64,000 bases of DNA from Anaerotruncus massiliensis (ex Togo et al. 2026). Lineage in GTDB: Bacteria > Bacillota > Clostridia > Oscillospirales > Ruminococcaceae. Location of the stretch: positions 1,783,501 to 1,847,500 of the forward strand of contig NZ_LT962687.1 in the NCBI RefSeq assembly GCF_900199635.1, written 5' to 3'. The number at the start of each line of letters is the position of its first letter. The first letter of the stretch is position 1. The notes under the pieces are model-generated. The model ran no database searches. It was given only the letters and a program-made list of their open reading frames with translations, and had not been told where the DNA came from. Below are positions 63,151-64,000 of the stretch, piece after piece. Made by a program: the position numbers and the translations under genes.

Positions 63151-63194
63151 AAAAAGACAGCCCCCGCTCCGGGACCCGGAGCGGGGGCTGTCTT
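63151..63194 (-). terminator. Terminator of the GntR gene
   Basis: A perfect 19-bp stem (63154-63172 with 63176-63194) and TTTTT on the minus strand. It separates the regulator gene from the PTS operon. Confidence 0.94.
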
Positions 63195-63224
63195 CGGCAA
63201 TTTCCTATGTGGGAAGGTAAAGCG

Positions 63225-63956
63225 TTATAAGCGGAAGTTGATATCGTAATCCTCGGGCAGGAAGTAGAACTTGCAGCGGGCGATCCCCTCCTTCTGGGAA
63301 CCGTAGAGGATCTCCTCGATGTAGATGATCGGCGTCTCGTTCTCCACCTGCAAAAAGGCGGTGACGTTGTCCTCCGCGGGGACGACCTTGAAGGAGAGCT
63401 CGGCGGAACTCGCCAGCTCGAAAATCCTCCGGTTGACCAGCGCGTAGGCCTCGTCCTCGTTGTTGAGGTCGACGTCGAGCTCGTTGACATACCGCACGGG
63501 GATCTGCACGAACGAATGCCCGATCGGGCGGCCGCCCGAATAGTAGACGTTGTTGCTCGCCATGACGATCTCGCTGACGCGGATGCCCAGCCGGTGCTGG
63601 GCGATCTCGGTGGGCGGGCCGTAGTTATAGGAGATCTTGATCTCGGTGATCTCCCGGCGCGCGCATTCGATGACCGGGTTCACGATCCGGCTGGCGGGCG
63701 CGCCACGCCCGGGGTCGTAGGTGATGAAGGTCCCCTTGCCCTGCTGCTTCGCGATGAGGTGGTCCTCATTGAGGATGGTCAGCGCCTGCCGTAGCGTGTT
63801 GCGGCTGACCCCGTACTTTTCGGCGAGCACCGGCTCGCTCGGCAGCTGGGAGCCGTTTTTGTAGACGCCGTCGACGATGTCGGAGTAGATCTGGTTGTAG
63901 ATCGAAACATAGGAAGGGATTTTGTTGTCGTTGAGGCTTGTGATCTTCTTATTCAT
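63225..63956 (-). CDS. GntR-family (HutC/UTRA) transcriptional regulator
   Basis: 243 residues: N-terminal winged helix (about 12-78, PSYVSIYNQIYSDIVDG; LPSEPVLAEKYGVSRNTLRQAL, given as GVSRNTLRQAL) and a C-terminal UTRA ligand domain (about 90-240) of the kind that binds sugar phosphates or small acids. It lies immediately upstream of the PTS-psuG operon on the same strand, so it probably represses it until a pathway intermediate appears (inference). The ATG is 9 bases from AAAGGA. Confidence 0.9.
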   Translation of the reverse strand: MNKKITSLNDNKIPSYVSIYNQIYSDIVDGVYKNGSQLPSEPVLAEKYGVSRNTLRQALTILNEDHLIAKQQGKGTFITYDPGRGAPASRIVNPVIECARREITEIKISYNYGPPTEIAQHRLGIRVSEIVMASNNVYYSGGRPIGHSFVQIPVRYVNELDVDLNNEDEAYALVNRRIFELASSAELSFKVVPAEDNVTAFLQVENETPIIYIEEILYGSQKEGIARCKFYFLPEDYDINFRL

Positions 63957-64000
63957 CGATTCCCGTCCTTTCCACCGCCTCCAAAGTCGCCCAGCCCCCC

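Overview
The window comes from a GC-rich, spore-forming Firmicute, most likely a clostridium of the Oscillospiraceae/Ruminococcaceae type (inference). The evidence is a spo0A-spoIVB pair, a gerA-type germinant receptor operon, YtvI and DUF421/DUF4363 genes, a T-box leader, a yybP-ykoY manganese riboswitch, AGGAGG ribosome sites, and TTGACA/TATAAT promoters with 16-18 base spacers. No tRNA, rRNA, CRISPR array, transposase or prophage gene was seen; nearly all of it is chromosomal core.

Layout. 1-4.1 kb: threonine/aspartate operon (ACT regulator, hom, thrB, lysC), with a palindromic intergenic repeat before lysC. 4.3-15.4 kb: ytvI, a HAD phosphatase, a DivIVA-like protein followed by an orphan fumarase beta subunit, a dehydrogenase relative, guaB, a lipoprotein, and an aldo/keto reductase-Smr-DUF3810 operon. 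15.4-23.7 kb: sporulation and germination block (DUF1540, spo0A, spoIVB, SLOG protein, gerA operon, DUF421/DUF4363). 23.7-33.5 kb: nrdR, a TIM-barrel protein, secDF with a long structured leader, purB, an aminotransferase, asnS, and a ribbon-helix-helix/EFR1 operon with a palindromic operator. 33.6-53.3 kb: crcB, a HIT protein, T-box alaS, lipoproteins, bioY, DAK2/Asp23, a peptide-binding lipoprotein, ymdB, a polar amino-acid ABC transporter, an rluA operon with an unlisted 54-residue membrane protein, rpmE, a phosphohexomutase, the manganese exporter mntP, and yifB.

53.4-64 kb is the most unusual part. A single run of ten same-strand genes encodes a LevR-like regulator, mannose-family PTS IIA, IIB, IIC and IID, pseudouridine-5'-phosphate glycosidase (psuG), HPr, Enzyme I, a zinc base/nucleoside deaminase and a HAD phosphatase. 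A GntR/UTRA regulator lies just upstream. The complete phosphoryl relay is therefore encoded beside an enzyme that consumes a nucleoside 5'-phosphate, and no pseudouridine kinase is present. My hypothesis is that this PTS imports and phosphorylates pseudouridine or a related nucleoside, and that PsuG then splits it to base and ribose-5-phosphate. HPr has Arg at regulatory position 46. The LevR-like protein lacks a GAFTGA loop and its EIIA domain has lost the active-site His. Two TGTCGAA heptamers (Spo0A-box core) lie upstream of the operon promoter.

Other points of note: Spo0A has lost the receiver acidic pair and the conserved Lys but keeps the phospho-acceptor Asp. A 16-base palindrome covers the spo0A -10 region. 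Several starts were reset to non-ATG codons on ribosome-site evidence.
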